A stretch of DNA of 40,038 nt from JAVBLP01 sp031553505. GTDB taxonomy: Bacteria > Elusimicrobiota > Endomicrobiia > Endomicrobiales > Endomicrobiaceae. Shown here piece by piece: positions 15,246-24,214 of this stretch. The position numbers were made by a program, and so were the translations under genes. The notes beneath the pieces were generated by a model. It did no database searches. It was given only the letters and a program-made list of their open reading frames with translations, and was not told the origin of the DNA. Every line of letters starts with the position of its first letter. Position 1 is the first letter of the stretch. The stretch spans positions 1-40,038 of the forward strand of contig JAVBLP010000008.1 of NCBI GenBank assembly GCA_031553505.1, given 5' to 3'.

Positions 15246-16826
15246 TTACAATGCTACGTATTTTGCTCTTTTTACTCCGGGAACTTTAGAAAGCTTTTCA
15301 ATAACTTCATTTGAAACTTCGCTGTCAACTTCAATTATTGTTAACGCTTCCCCACCCGCATCTTTTCTTCCAACATTCATTCCTGCTATATTAACGCTAT
15401 TATCGCCGAGTACTGCGCCGACTTTGCCTACAACGCCAGGCTTGTCATCGTTGACAATCATTATTTTTCCGGCAACCGGCATAACATCCACAACCAAGCC
15501 GTTAATATTTACGATTCTAGGATTTTTATCGCTGAACATTGTACCGGACATTGTCACCCTACCTTTGTCGGTTTGAACTTTCGCAAGAATAAGCCCCGCG
15601 TAATCATCACAGTTGTGCACAATTGCTTCTTTTATTTTAACGCCTCTTTCTTTCGCGATTACGGTGGCATTAACAAAATTTACTTTTATATCAAGGATGG
15701 GCGTAAGAAGGCCCTGCAAATACGCGACAGTCAAAGAATTGGTGTTAAAACTGGCGATGTTACCGCAGTAGCTTATTTCAATTTCCTGAATACCGCCTTC
15801 TGCTATTTGCCCCTGGAAAGAACCGATTTTAGAAGCAAGATCGACATAAGGCATCATCTTTTTATATGTTTCCCAATCCACAGTAGGAATATTTACGGCA
15901 TTTCTTATAAGGCCTTTTGTAAAGAAATCAATTATAACTTCACTCATTTCAACGGCAATTTTAACCTGCGCTTCTTCTGTAGAAGCAGCAAGGTGAGGCG
16001 TAGCTATAATATTTTCAGTCTCTATAAGGCTCCAGTCTTCAGGCGGTTCTTTTACAAAAACGTCAAGCGCCGCGCCTGCGACTTTTCCGGATTTTACGGC
16101 TTCCGCCAAGTCTTTATCATTAATAATGGCGCCTCTGGCACAGTTAACTATTCTGACGCCTTCTTTCATTTTCGCAATATTGGCTGTATTTATCATTCCC
16201 CTTGTTTCATCAGTAAGCGGAGAATGTATAGACAAATAATCTGACTGTTTAAAAACACCGTCAAGAGACGTTAAATCTATTCCGTAGCTTTTTGCGATAT
16301 CAGCATTTGCAAATGGGTCGTACGCAACAACTTTCATGCCAAAAGAGATAAGCCTTTTGGCAACTTCGGTACCGATTCTGCCAAGGCCTATAAGCCCTAG
16401 GGTTTTACCGAATATTTCGTTACCCATAAATTTTTTCTTTTCCCATTTTTTGCCCTTCATGGAAGCGCACGCTTCGGGAAGGCTTCTTGCCATCGAAAGA
16501 ACAAGGCCTACGGTATGTTCGGCGACGGATATTGTATTTCCGCCGGGGACGTTTGCGACAACAATGCCTTTCTGGGTCGCGGCGGCTTTATCAACATTGT
16601 CCACGCCTGTCCCGGCGCGGCCGATAAATTTAAGTTTTTCTGCAGCTTCAATTATTTCAGCTGTCACCTTAACTTCGGAACGTATTAAAAGCCCATCATA
16701 ATCTTTAATAAGCTTTTTAAAATCTTCAGGTGACGGTTTATTATGAACTTCAATTTTAAACTCTTTATTTGCAAGCAGCGCGTCAAGCCCTTCCATGTTG
16801 TCATAAGTCATTAAAATTTTATACAT
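15246..16826 (-). CDS. serA: D-3-phosphoglycerate dehydrogenase, long form with ACT domain
   Basis: First step of serine synthesis: 3-phosphoglycerate to 3-phosphohydroxypyruvate with NAD. In order: substrate domain with GRAGTGVDNVD, NAD-binding GLGRIGTEVAKRL, the catalytic Arg in NCARGAIIND and the His in ATPHLAASTEE. An intervening ASB domain follows, then a C-terminal ACT domain starting near KIMIVNDDKPGVVG. At 526 residues it is the long form, and the ACT domain suggests control by serine. Its ribosome binding site (AGAGG) is 8 bases upstream. It follows a class V aminotransferase by 75 bases; the two make the first two steps of serine synthesis. A phosphoserine phosphatase is not seen here. 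Confidence 0.96.
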   Translation of the reverse strand: MYKILMTYDNMEGLDALLANKEFKIEVHNKPSPEDFKKLIKDYDGLLIRSEVKVTAEIIEAAEKLKFIGRAGTGVDNVDKAAATQKGIVVANVPGGNTISVAEHTVGLVLSMARSLPEACASMKGKKWEKKKFMGNEIFGKTLGLIGLGRIGTEVAKRLISFGMKVVAYDPFANADIAKSYGIDLTSLDGVFKQSDYLSIHSPLTDETRGMINTANIAKMKEGVRIVNCARGAIINDKDLAEAVKSGKVAGAALDVFVKEPPEDWSLIETENIIATPHLAASTEEAQVKIAVEMSEVIIDFFTKGLIRNAVNIPTVDWETYKKMMPYVDLASKIGSFQGQIAEGGIQEIEISYCGNIASFNTNSLTVAYLQGLLTPILDIKVNFVNATVIAKERGVKIKEAIVHNCDDYAGLILAKVQTDKGRVTMSGTMFSDKNPRIVNINGLVVDVMPVAGKIMIVNDDKPGVVGKVGAVLGDNSVNIAGMNVGRKDAGGEALTIIEVDSEVSNEVIEKLSKVPGVKRAKYVAL

Positions 16827-16848
16827 TGTTTCATCCTCTTAAAATGAT

Positions 16849-16881
16849 ATAGAGAATAATTGAGTTCTAATTATTCTCTAT
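16849..16881 (-). repeat. 13-bp perfect hairpin between aminotransferase and serA
   Basis: Positions 16849-16861 pair perfectly with 16869-16881 around a 7-base loop. The following minus-strand bases (TATCATTTTAAG) are not a proper U-tract. It may act as an mRNA stability or processing element, or a weak terminator, setting serA level relative to the upstream genes. Confidence 0.6.
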
Positions 16882-16901
16882 TCATTGATATCTGTCTTAA
16901 A

Positions 16902-18035
16902 TTATCCTTTTATTAAAACTTCTTCCGCCGCAGCAACGGCTTTTCCTTTTTCAATGTTCATGCCAAGTTCCACTAAAACCATTTCAAGGCAGGAAAAACC
17001 AACAAGCAAATCAGCTTTACCGATATAGCCCATATGAGCAAATCTTATTATTTTGCCTTTCAAATCGCCTTGTCCGCCTGCGATCGAAACGCCGTATTTT
17101 TCCCTTAAAGTTTTCACTATCTTGCCTCCGATAGTTTCTGGCACTAATGCGCTTGTAACTACTTCGCAAGGCACTTCGCCGAAAAGTTCAAGGCCTAAAG
17201 CTTTCATTCCAGCTCTTGCCGCTTTCGCGAGAAGTTTATAGTCATTCCACATATTTTCAATGCCTTTCTCTTTAATCATTTTTATAGCTTCCTGCAAAGA
17301 AACTATAAGAGTAACCGGGGGCGTAAAAGGCGTTTCATTTGTAGTATATGATTTTTTGTATTTTTTAATATCAAAATAAAATTTAGGGAGTTTTGAAGAT
17401 TCCGCAAGTTTCCATGCTTTTTCGCTCATTGATATAAAAGCAAGACCGGGGGCAAGCATAAAACCTTTTTGGGAACCGCAGACATTTACGTCAACGTGCC
17501 ATTCGTCGGTTTTGAATTCCTGTCCAGCAAGCCCAGAAATCGTATCTACAACCAAAACAGCGTTTGTTTTGGCAACAATGTCGCCGATGGCTTTAATATC
17601 GTTTGCAACGCCGGTTGATGTTTCGGTAAATGTCGTATAAACAGCTTTAATATTCGGGTTTGCTTTAAGTGCTTTTTCTATTTCAGCGGGAACTACTACT
17701 TTCCCCCATTCAACTGAAACCGAAGTTACTTTAACGCCGTAAGTTTCGGCAATTTTTTTCCATCTGTCGCCGAAATTACCGCAACTCGCCACTATAATCT
17801 CATCGCCTGCGCTTAAAAGGTTGACAACAGCCATTTCCATGGCACCTGTTCCCGAAGCCGCAAGCATATAAACATCATTTTTTGTCTGGAATACATACTT
17901 TAAACCTTCAGCAACATCTTTATAAATTTCCGCAAATTCGCTTGTGCGATGATGCAGGATAGGCAATGCTTCCTTAAGCGCTACATTTGGCGGAATAGGC
18001 GTAGGCCCCGGCGTTAAAAGATACTGTTTCTTCAT
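16902..18035 (-). CDS. Class V aminotransferase (alanine-glyoxylate / serine-pyruvate type), probable phosphoserine aminotransferase
   Basis: PLP-dependent aminotransferase of fold type I, class V. Asp164 in VDTISGLAGQ contacts the cofactor, and Lys190 in GSQKGFMLAPG is the Schiff-base lysine. The N-terminus LLTPGPTPIPPNV and ILHHRTSEF are typical of the alanine-glyoxylate aminotransferase subgroup, not of classic SerC. The 377 residues fit. The gene directly precedes serA. Similar pairs in thermophiles and archaea are taken to supply the phosphoserine aminotransferase step, so this is the likely role. Glycine formation from glyoxylate is the alternative. It overlaps lon by 4 bases (ATGA) with GGAGG upstream. 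Confidence 0.85.
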   Translation of the reverse strand: MKKQYLLTPGPTPIPPNVALKEALPILHHRTSEFAEIYKDVAEGLKYVFQTKNDVYMLAASGTGAMEMAVVNLLSAGDEIIVASCGNFGDRWKKIAETYGVKVTSVSVEWGKVVVPAEIEKALKANPNIKAVYTTFTETSTGVANDIKAIGDIVAKTNAVLVVDTISGLAGQEFKTDEWHVDVNVCGSQKGFMLAPGLAFISMSEKAWKLAESSKLPKFYFDIKKYKKSYTTNETPFTPPVTLIVSLQEAIKMIKEKGIENMWNDYKLLAKAARAGMKALGLELFGEVPCEVVTSALVPETIGGKIVKTLREKYGVSIAGGQGDLKGKIIRFAHMGYIGKADLLVGFSCLEMVLVELGMNIEKGKAVAAAEEVLIKG

Positions 18036-20461
18036 TTTTTGTTTCCTCCATGCTTTTTATTTATTTTTTTTGTTTTTTTGTCATCGCAGGCGCAGTTATT
18101 TGCCGGCAGTTTTTCTATAGCAAGAGAAATGACTTCATCCATATGCGAAACAGGTATCATTTCAACTTTTTTCTTTATATTTTCAGGAATATCCGCTAAA
18201 TCTTTTTTATTGCCTTCCGGGAACAATACGGTTTTAATGCCTTCTCTGTAAGCGCCCAGAACTTTCTCTTTAAGGCCGCCGATTGTAAGAACTCTACCGC
18301 GTAAAGTTACTTCGCCGGTCATGGCAAGTTTCTTTTTTACGGATTTATTCATACAGACGGAAGCAAGAGCCGTTGCAAGCGCAATACCGGCGCTCGGGCC
18401 GTCTTTAGGCACAGCGCCTTCAGGGACGTGCACGTGGAAATCGGTTTCTCTGAATATGTTTTCATCTATTCCTAATTTTTCCGCTGATGAACGTACGTAA
18501 GTTAATGCCGCCTGCGCGGATTCTTTCATAACATCGCCAAGTTTTCCGGTAAGAACAAGCGAACCTTTCCCTTTCATCTTATTAACTTCTATGGTCAGGG
18601 TTTCTCCGCCTACTTCAGTCCACGCGAGCCCCGTAACTACCCCGATATCATTTTCGGCTATACGTTCCCTTTCATAAACAGGAACGCCCAAATACTTATT
18701 AATATTTTCTGCCGTTACCGTTATAACTTTTATGTCTTTATCAAAAGCAAGGTCTTTCGCGATTTTCCTGCAAAGGTTTGCAATTTCCCTGCTTAAGTTT
18801 CTTACGCCGGCTTCATGCGTGTAATTTTTTATTATAACGTCAAGAGCATCGTCTTTCAAAATAAACTCTTCTTTTTTCAATCCGTGCTCTTCAAGCTGTT
18901 TCGGAATTATAAAGTCTTTGGCTATATGCTTTTTTTCTTCAGCCGTATAACCTGAAAACCTGATAATTTCAAGCCTGTCCAACAAAGTATTCGGAATATT
19001 GTGCAACGTGTTTGCCGTAGTGATAAACATTACCTTGGACAAATCAAAATCAACGTCCAGGTAATGATCTCCGAAAGCGTAATTTTGTTCTGGGTCTAAT
19101 ACTTCAAGAAGCGCCGCTGAAGGGTCGCCTCTCCAGTCCGAACCCATCTTATCTATTTCATCTAAAATAAACACCGGGTTATTGGAACCAGCTTTTTTCA
19201 TAGACTGTATTATTTTTCCGGGCATCGCGCCTATATATGTACGCCTGTGTCCTCTTATTTCGGCTTCATCTCTCACTCCGCCCATAGAAATTCTGACAAA
19301 ATTTCTGCCCAAACTTCTGGCTACGGATTTTGCAATAGAGGTTTTACCTACACCGGGAGGTCCTATAAAACACAAAATAGGCCCTTTTATTTTATGTACC
19401 CTTGAAAGAACGGCTAAATATTCAAGTATTCTGTCTTTAACTTTCTCCAAGCCGTAATGGTCCTGGTCAAGTATTTCCTTAGCGCGTTTTAAATCAAGAT
19501 TATCCTGTGTGGATTTTTCCCACGGAAGGTCTATTATCCAGTCTAAATACGTTCTTATAACAGTCGCTTCCGGAGACATCGGCATCATTTTTTCAAGACG
19601 CGCAAGTTCTTTTTCCGCTGCGTCTTTCGCAGCCTGGGGTATTTTTGTCTTTTTAAGCTTATCTTTTAATTCGTCTAAATCTTTTTGTGCGTCATCTTTT
19701 TGTTTAAGCTCTTTTTGTATAGCTTTCATCTGTTCGGTAAGATAGTATTCTTTTTGCGTTTTTTCAATCTGGTTTCTTACCCTGTTTTGGATGCGTCTTT
19801 CAATATTTAGTATTTCGATTTCAGCATTCAAAATCTGCACTATCTTTTCAAGCCTTTCCACGGGGTCTACAAGTTCTAAAATGCTTTGCTTATCGTTATT
19901 TTTAATTGCAAGGTGAGAAGCTATCGTATCCGCAAGCCTTGCGGGATCGGTAATATTGCTTACTGAAATAGAAACTTCCATCGGCATTCTCGGGTTAAGT
20001 TTAACATATTGTTCAAAAAGTGAAACCGCGCGCCTCATTATGGCTTCAGCTTCAGCAGTTTTTTCTATTTTTTCGTCAAAAACTTTTATACCGACTTCAA
20101 TATACCCTTTATCATTAAGTTTAAAATCCGTCCATTGCGCCCTATTGATGCCTTCGACAAGCGCCTTAAGCGTACCGTCAGGCATTTTAAGTATCTGCAA
20201 AACTTCGCAGACAGTGCCTATGCTGTATATATCGTCAGGCGTAGGGTCTTCAACCTGGATATTTTTTTGAGTAACAACAAAAATAAGCCTGTTTGTTGAC
20301 ATCGCCTCTTCTAAAGCTTTTACGGATTTTTCCCTGCCGACTGCCAAAGGCAAAACCATAGCCGGGTAAAGAATTATATCTCTGACCGGAAGCATAGGCA
20401 AAGTTTCCGGAATTTTAGGAGTTTCGTTTTTATCACTGCTGATTCTGTCCAATTCGCTCAT
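18032..20461 (-). CDS. lon: ATP-dependent protease Lon
   Basis: Cytoplasmic AAA+ serine protease degrading misfolded and regulatory proteins. The N-terminal LAN substrate-binding domain starts at LPMLPVRDIILYP (residues 21-33) and is followed by a long coiled-coil region around 205-300. The AAA+ module has Walker A GPPGVGKT (367-374) and Walker B FILDEIDKMG. The protease domain has Ser690 in PKDGPSAGIA and Lys733 in GGLKEKVLG, the catalytic dyad. The 809-residue length is usual, with a Lys/His/Cys-rich tail ending GGNKK that is not conserved. The ATG overlaps the clpX stop (ATGA) and AAGGAG lies about 6 bases before it. Confidence 0.97.
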   Translation of the reverse strand: MSELDRISSDKNETPKIPETLPMLPVRDIILYPAMVLPLAVGREKSVKALEEAMSTNRLIFVVTQKNIQVEDPTPDDIYSIGTVCEVLQILKMPDGTLKALVEGINRAQWTDFKLNDKGYIEVGIKVFDEKIEKTAEAEAIMRRAVSLFEQYVKLNPRMPMEVSISVSNITDPARLADTIASHLAIKNNDKQSILELVDPVERLEKIVQILNAEIEILNIERRIQNRVRNQIEKTQKEYYLTEQMKAIQKELKQKDDAQKDLDELKDKLKKTKIPQAAKDAAEKELARLEKMMPMSPEATVIRTYLDWIIDLPWEKSTQDNLDLKRAKEILDQDHYGLEKVKDRILEYLAVLSRVHKIKGPILCFIGPPGVGKTSIAKSVARSLGRNFVRISMGGVRDEAEIRGHRRTYIGAMPGKIIQSMKKAGSNNPVFILDEIDKMGSDWRGDPSAALLEVLDPEQNYAFGDHYLDVDFDLSKVMFITTANTLHNIPNTLLDRLEIIRFSGYTAEEKKHIAKDFIIPKQLEEHGLKKEEFILKDDALDVIIKNYTHEAGVRNLSREIANLCRKIAKDLAFDKDIKVITVTAENINKYLGVPVYERERIAENDIGVVTGLAWTEVGGETLTIEVNKMKGKGSLVLTGKLGDVMKESAQAALTYVRSSAEKLGIDENIFRETDFHVHVPEGAVPKDGPSAGIALATALASVCMNKSVKKKLAMTGEVTLRGRVLTIGGLKEKVLGAYREGIKTVLFPEGNKKDLADIPENIKKKVEMIPVSHMDEVISLAIEKLPANNCACDDKKTKKINKKHGGNKK

Positions 20462-21699
20462 GCTGTCTCCTTTGTCCCGCTTCGGAACATAAGTTTGGGC
20501 TTTTCTTTTTTCTTAACAGTCCCTGTCGTAACCACGCATTTTTCTACATTTTCATTATCAGGAATTTCAAACATCGTATCCATCAATATGCTTTCTATAA
20601 TTGATCTTAATCCTCTTGCGCCGGAACCTCTTTTAAGGGCTTCCTTCGCTATCATTTCCAAAGCGGCGTCTTCAAATGAAAGTTCGACGTCTTCAAGCTT
20701 AAACATTCTCTTATATTGTTTTATCAAAGCATTTTTAGGTTCGGTAAGAATATGCACCAAATCGGAAACAGATAAATGATTTAAAGTGGATAATACAGGC
20801 AATCTTCCGACAAACTCCGGAATAAGCCCGAATTTTATTAAATCTTCGCTTTCAACCTGGGAAAGCGCATAATCTTTATTTTTGAAACTGTCCCTGTTAT
20901 CGCTGCCATCCTTAACAAAGCCCATCGTTTTCTTTGACAATCTTCTTTCAATGGTCTTATCAAGCCCGTCAAAAGCGCCGCCGCATATAAATAAAATATT
21001 TGTCGTGTCAATTTTCAAATATTCCTGCTGGGGGTGTTTTCTTCCGCCCTGCGGAGGAACATTAGCTACCGTGCCTTCAAGGATTTTCAGCAGCGCCTGC
21101 TGAACGCCCTCTCCGGAAACGTCTCTTGTGATAGAAGGCGTATCGGATTTTCTCGAGATCTTATCTATCTCATCAATATAAATAATACCTTTTTCCGCTT
21201 TTTTTATGTCAAAATTGCTGTTTTGTATCAGTTTTAAAAGTATGTTTTCAACATCTTCGCCCACGTATCCGGCTTCAGTAAGCGTAGTGGCGTCAGATAT
21301 TGCAAACGGAACGTTTAAAACTTTCGCCAGAGTCTGTGCTAAAAGCGTTTTACCCGTACCGGTCGGCCCTATCAGCATAATATTGGATTTTTGAAGCTCA
21401 ACGTCGCTTGCGCCCTGCGGCGCGCCGATTCTTCTGTAATGGTTATAAACCGCGACTGACAAAGTTTTTTTCGCGTGTTCCTGACCGATCACATAATCGT
21501 CCAAAAACTTTTTTATTTCGCTGGGCTTGGGAAGCTGTATTGAAACTTCTTTAGTATCGTTTTTATTGAGATTGTCGAAAATTTCCTTGGAACTTTTCGC
21601 ACAATCCTCGCAAATATAGCTGCCATTTCCTCCCACTAATCTGTGAGGGGCACCTTTTTTACAAAACATACATCTTTGTTCGTTAATATTATTTTCCAT
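20458..21699 (-). CDS. clpX: ClpXP protease ATPase subunit ClpX
   Basis: AAA+ unfoldase that feeds tagged proteins into ClpP. The N-terminal zinc-binding domain has Cys10, 13, 30 and 33. Walker A is GPTGTGKT (111-118), the pore loop GYVGEDVE is present, and Walker B is GIIYIDEIDKI. The arginine-finger region RRLSKKTMGF and the sensor 2 motif GSGARGLRSI are also seen. At 413 residues it is full length. The start overlaps the clpP end by 11 bases. The order tig-clpP-clpX-lon is a widespread proteostasis operon. Confidence 0.97.
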   Translation of the reverse strand: MENNINEQRCMFCKKGAPHRLVGGNGSYICEDCAKSSKEIFDNLNKNDTKEVSIQLPKPSEIKKFLDDYVIGQEHAKKTLSVAVYNHYRRIGAPQGASDVELQKSNIMLIGPTGTGKTLLAQTLAKVLNVPFAISDATTLTEAGYVGEDVENILLKLIQNSNFDIKKAEKGIIYIDEIDKISRKSDTPSITRDVSGEGVQQALLKILEGTVANVPPQGGRKHPQQEYLKIDTTNILFICGGAFDGLDKTIERRLSKKTMGFVKDGSDNRDSFKNKDYALSQVESEDLIKFGLIPEFVGRLPVLSTLNHLSVSDLVHILTEPKNALIKQYKRMFKLEDVELSFEDAALEMIAKEALKRGSGARGLRSIIESILMDTMFEIPDNENVEKCVVTTGTVKKKEKPKLMFRSGTKETA

Positions 21700-22306
21700 T
21701 TTTTATACTCACTATTACTTCATCTATTATTCCGTAATCTTTTGCTTCTTCAGCAGACATATAGTAATTTCTTTCGGTGTCCTTTAAAACCCTTTCAATG
21801 GTTTTTCCTGTGTGCCTTGCCACGATTTCCGAAAGTTTTTGTTTTGTAGCGACGAGTTCTTTTGCTTCAATATTAATATCGGATACGGTTCCGGAAATGC
21901 CTCCGCCGTAAATTAAAGGCTGGTGAATCATAATCCTTGAATGGGTTAAAGCGTACCTTTTGCCTTTTTCTCCTGCGGCAAGAAGCACCGCGCCGAAAGA
22001 CATAGCCATACCCATACAGATTGTAGTAATCGGGCTTTTGATAAACTGCATTGTGTCATAAACAGCAAGCCCGGCAGTAACCATCCCGCCGGGTGAATTT
22101 ATATACAAACTTATGTCTTTGCCGGGATCTTCCGAGTCCAAGTATAACAATTGGGCAATCAATACGTTGGCGGAATCCGTAGTTACCGCTCCACCCTGCC
22201 CTCCGACAAAAATTATCCTGTCTTTAAGAAGCCTTGAGTAAATGTCATACCCTACCGCAGCTCCCTGATTCCATCTTTCTATAATTGTAGGCACCATTGC
22301 CGGCAT
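21689..22306 (-). CDS. clpP: ATP-dependent Clp protease proteolytic subunit
   Basis: Tetradecameric serine peptidase chamber used by ClpX. The nucleophile is Ser103 in GMAMSFGAVLLAAG, where many ClpPs have AASMGA, so the sequence around the serine differs but the serine is kept. His128 is in MIHQPLIYGGG and the Asp lies in the DTERNYYMSAEEA stretch. Length is 205 residues; homologues lose a short N-terminal propeptide. AAGGGGG stands 5 bases before the start. It is 26 bases after tig. Confidence 0.96.
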   Translation of the reverse strand: MPAMVPTIIERWNQGAAVGYDIYSRLLKDRIIFVGGQGGAVTTDSANVLIAQLLYLDSEDPGKDISLYINSPGGMVTAGLAVYDTMQFIKSPITTICMGMAMSFGAVLLAAGEKGKRYALTHSRIMIHQPLIYGGGISGTVSDINIEAKELVATKQKLSEIVARHTGKTIERVLKDTERNYYMSAEEAKDYGIIDEVIVSIKNGK

Positions 22307-22332
22307 TTTGTCCCCCTTAGGACAGAAATTCC

Positions 22333-23661
22333 CTAGTCTTTTTTTAGAGGCATGTCCTTAATTTCTTCTTTTATTTTAGCGTTATCCAGCAAAAACTTAA
22401 AAAGCTTGCTTTCTTTAAGAGAAAGCATAAGATCTTCTTTCTTTTCGGAAAAATATTTATCAACCGCTTCTTCCCTTCCGGGATTAGAAGATTTCATCTT
22501 ATTTTTTTCAGCTTCTATATCGGCATCCGTAACTGCCAAATTCTCATTGGTATATATCGCATTCAATATATAAGAAAGTCTTACATTTTTTTCGGCTTCT
22601 TCCTGAAACTTCGCATCTCCGAGTTCAGCCTGCTTTTCAACATATTCTTTAGGCGCTCCCTGGTTTTGAAGATAATCCTTCATTCTCTTAATAAGGTTTT
22701 CTTTCTGGTAAGCAACCAAAGACTGAGGAACTTCAAACTTATTCTTTTCCACCAGAAACTCAACTACCTGCTTTTCGACATCCGTATCCTGGCGGCGTTT
22801 TTCCTCGGATTCGATCGCTTCTTTAACTTTTGATTTCAAATCTTCAAGATTTTCCGTTCCCATATCTTTTGCAAAGTCATCATTAAGCTCCGGAAGCTCT
22901 TTTTCTTTTATCTCAACTACCTTAGTTTTAAACGTTATAGTTTTCCCCGCGAGAGTTTTATTCGGATAATCGGCAGGATACTCGACTTTTGCGTCCTTTT
23001 CATCGCCGGCTTTCGCGCCTTTCAATGCGGTTTGAAAACCTTTTACTGTATTATCAGAACCTAAATCAAGCATATGGTTTTTAGCTGTAATTTCCGGTAA
23101 AGGCTTACCTTCAGGGTCAATAGCGTCATAATCAACGGCAACAAAGCTTTTTTCAGTAACAGTTCCTGATGCGGATGGAACCAATTTCGCGTTTCTTTCC
23201 CTTAACGCGTCCAAACTTTGCCCAAGGCTCGCGTCAGTTACCTTAAATATCTCTTTTTTTACGGGAATTCCTTTGTAATCTTTTACTTCTATTTTAGGAT
23301 GGCATTCCGCGGTAAAGCGGTACTTCAATGCCTGGCCGACTTCATAGTCAAACTCGTCTATCACGGGAAAATCTATCGGCGCAAAGCTTTCTTTTTCCAA
23401 AGCGGAAAAAACTGTCCCTTTTACAATATTTTCAAGAGCTTTATCTTTTGCTTCTTTGGAATATTTGTCTTTTATCATATTTATAGGAGCTTTTCCCTGC
23501 CTGAAACCGTCAAGCCTTGCCTGGCGCTGAAGCTGGTCAAAAGCCGTGTCTATCTCTTTACCGGCAGTTTCCGGAGAAACTTCGACTTCCATAGTGATAG
23601 AACATAATTTTTTATCTACAACTGAAGACTTAAAGTCAATTTTTGCATTCTGCTGAGTCAT
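22333..23661 (-). CDS. tig: Trigger factor (ribosome-associated chaperone and prolyl isomerase)
   Basis: Binds nascent chains at the ribosome exit. The N-terminal ribosome-binding domain has the signature GFRQGKAP (residues 53-60), the family's L23-docking motif. The middle FKBP-like domain spans about residues 150-245 with VEYPADYPNKTLAGKTITF. The C-terminal helical domain covers the rest. Length is 442 residues, normal. GGGGAG lies 6 bases before the ATG. It opens the tig-clpP-clpX-lon group, pairing co-translational folding with degradation. Confidence 0.95.
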   Translation of the reverse strand: MTQQNAKIDFKSSVVDKKLCSITMEVEVSPETAGKEIDTAFDQLQRQARLDGFRQGKAPINMIKDKYSKEAKDKALENIVKGTVFSALEKESFAPIDFPVIDEFDYEVGQALKYRFTAECHPKIEVKDYKGIPVKKEIFKVTDASLGQSLDALRERNAKLVPSASGTVTEKSFVAVDYDAIDPEGKPLPEITAKNHMLDLGSDNTVKGFQTALKGAKAGDEKDAKVEYPADYPNKTLAGKTITFKTKVVEIKEKELPELNDDFAKDMGTENLEDLKSKVKEAIESEEKRRQDTDVEKQVVEFLVEKNKFEVPQSLVAYQKENLIKRMKDYLQNQGAPKEYVEKQAELGDAKFQEEAEKNVRLSYILNAIYTNENLAVTDADIEAEKNKMKSSNPGREEAVDKYFSEKKEDLMLSLKESKLFKFLLDNAKIKEEIKDMPLKKD

Positions 23662-23711
23662 TTATGGCTCCCCTTATACGGCTTATTCTTTAAATTTGAA
23701 GTACTTTTCGA

Positions 23712-23740
23712 TTAAAACTAAATATTTTAAGTTTAGGCAA
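23712..23740 (-). promoter_or_regulatory. Possible tig promoter
   Basis: TTGCCT (23740-23735), a 17-base spacer and TTTTAA (23717-23712) lie about 50 bases before tig. The hexamers are imperfect. Readthrough from the tRNA promoters is an alternative. Confidence 0.35.
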
Positions 23741-23809
23741 TGCTTGCGGCAGCGAAGTTTGCACTTAAAAGTAAACGAGCTGACGCATAAAGAAGCATAA
23801 ACTTAAAAT

Positions 23810-23891
23810 TGCGGGCGGAGGGACTTGAACCCCCACACCTTGCGGTATATGGTCCTAAGCCATACGCGTCTGCCAATTCCGCCACGCCCGC
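23810..23891 (-). tRNA. tRNA-Leu (anticodon UAG)
   Basis: Cloverleaf read on the minus strand: acceptor GCGGGCG/CGCCCGC with discriminator A, D-arm with GGCAGACGC, anticodon arm TATGG-CTTAGGA-CCATA, a class II variable arm and the T-loop GGTTCAAGTC. The anticodon is UAG, reading CUA and related Leu codons. No CCA is encoded. The 82-base length with a long variable arm fits Leu. Confidence 0.97.
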
Positions 23892-23897
23892 AGTCAA

Positions 23898-23926
23898 TAT
23901 AAAAAAGAACACTAAAACGCGTTCAA
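23898..23926 (-). promoter_or_regulatory. Possible tRNA-Leu(UAG) promoter, overlapping a small hairpin
   Basis: TTGAAC (23926-23921), a 17-base spacer and TTTATA (23903-23898) would start transcription at the tRNA 5' end. The same bases can be read as a weak terminator after tRNA-Lys: a GAACGC/GTGTTC stem (23924-23907) followed by TTTTTT. Confidence 0.35.
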
Positions 23927-23954
23927 TTTCCAATTAGAAAATTTACTAAGCTTT

Positions 23955-24027
23955 TGCGCTGCATAGGAATCGAACCTATAACCTAACGATTAAGAGTCGT
24001 TTGCTCTACCAATTGAGCTAGCAGCGC
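23955..24027 (-). tRNA. tRNA-Lys (anticodon CUU)
   Basis: Cloverleaf: acceptor GCGCTGC/GCAGCGC with discriminator A, D-loop AATTGGTAGA, anticodon arm AACGA-CTCTTAA-TCGTT and T-arm with GGTTCGATTCC. The anticodon CUU reads AAG. It is 73 bases long and no CCA is encoded. It lies 63 bases upstream of tRNA-Leu(UAG). Confidence 0.97.
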
Positions 24028-24070
24028 TCTGGAAAGTTTACGGCACTACATCTTGTATTTATGAATAAGG

Positions 24071-24099
24071 ATTTTAACAAAATGAAGATGTAAAGTCAA
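24071..24099 (-). promoter_or_regulatory. Strong promoter upstream of tRNA-Lys
   Basis: TTGACT (24099-24094), a 17-base spacer and TAAAAT (24076-24071) stand about 44 bases before the tRNA. This probably drives tRNA-Lys and perhaps the following tRNA and tig operon. Confidence 0.75.
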
Positions 24100-24159
24100 T
24101 GTGTTTTATATGCTTTTACAAACTTACTTTATATTCATTTTACAATAATTTATAAAAAT

Positions 24160-24192
24160 AACGCCATATGCCTTTTAACGGCATACGGCGTT
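24160..24192 (-). terminator. Intrinsic terminator after the giant gene
   Basis: A 13-bp stem with one mismatch (24160-24172 with 24180-24192) is followed by the T-rich TATTTTTATAAATT on the minus strand. It begins 23 bases after the stop codon. Confidence 0.85.
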
Positions 24193-24214
24193 ACTGTTTT
24201 ATTGCTTTTAGCAA

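Noticed and set aside
15573..16244. 223-residue plus-strand open frame
   Set aside because: Antisense of serA, whose motifs on the minus strand are complete; the predicted peptide is rich in Phe, Tyr and Arg without pattern.
23733..23933. 66-residue minus-strand frame containing GVAELADAYGLG
   Set aside because: It is the translation of the tRNA-Leu(UAG) gene, a well-known false call; the tRNA cloverleaf is complete.
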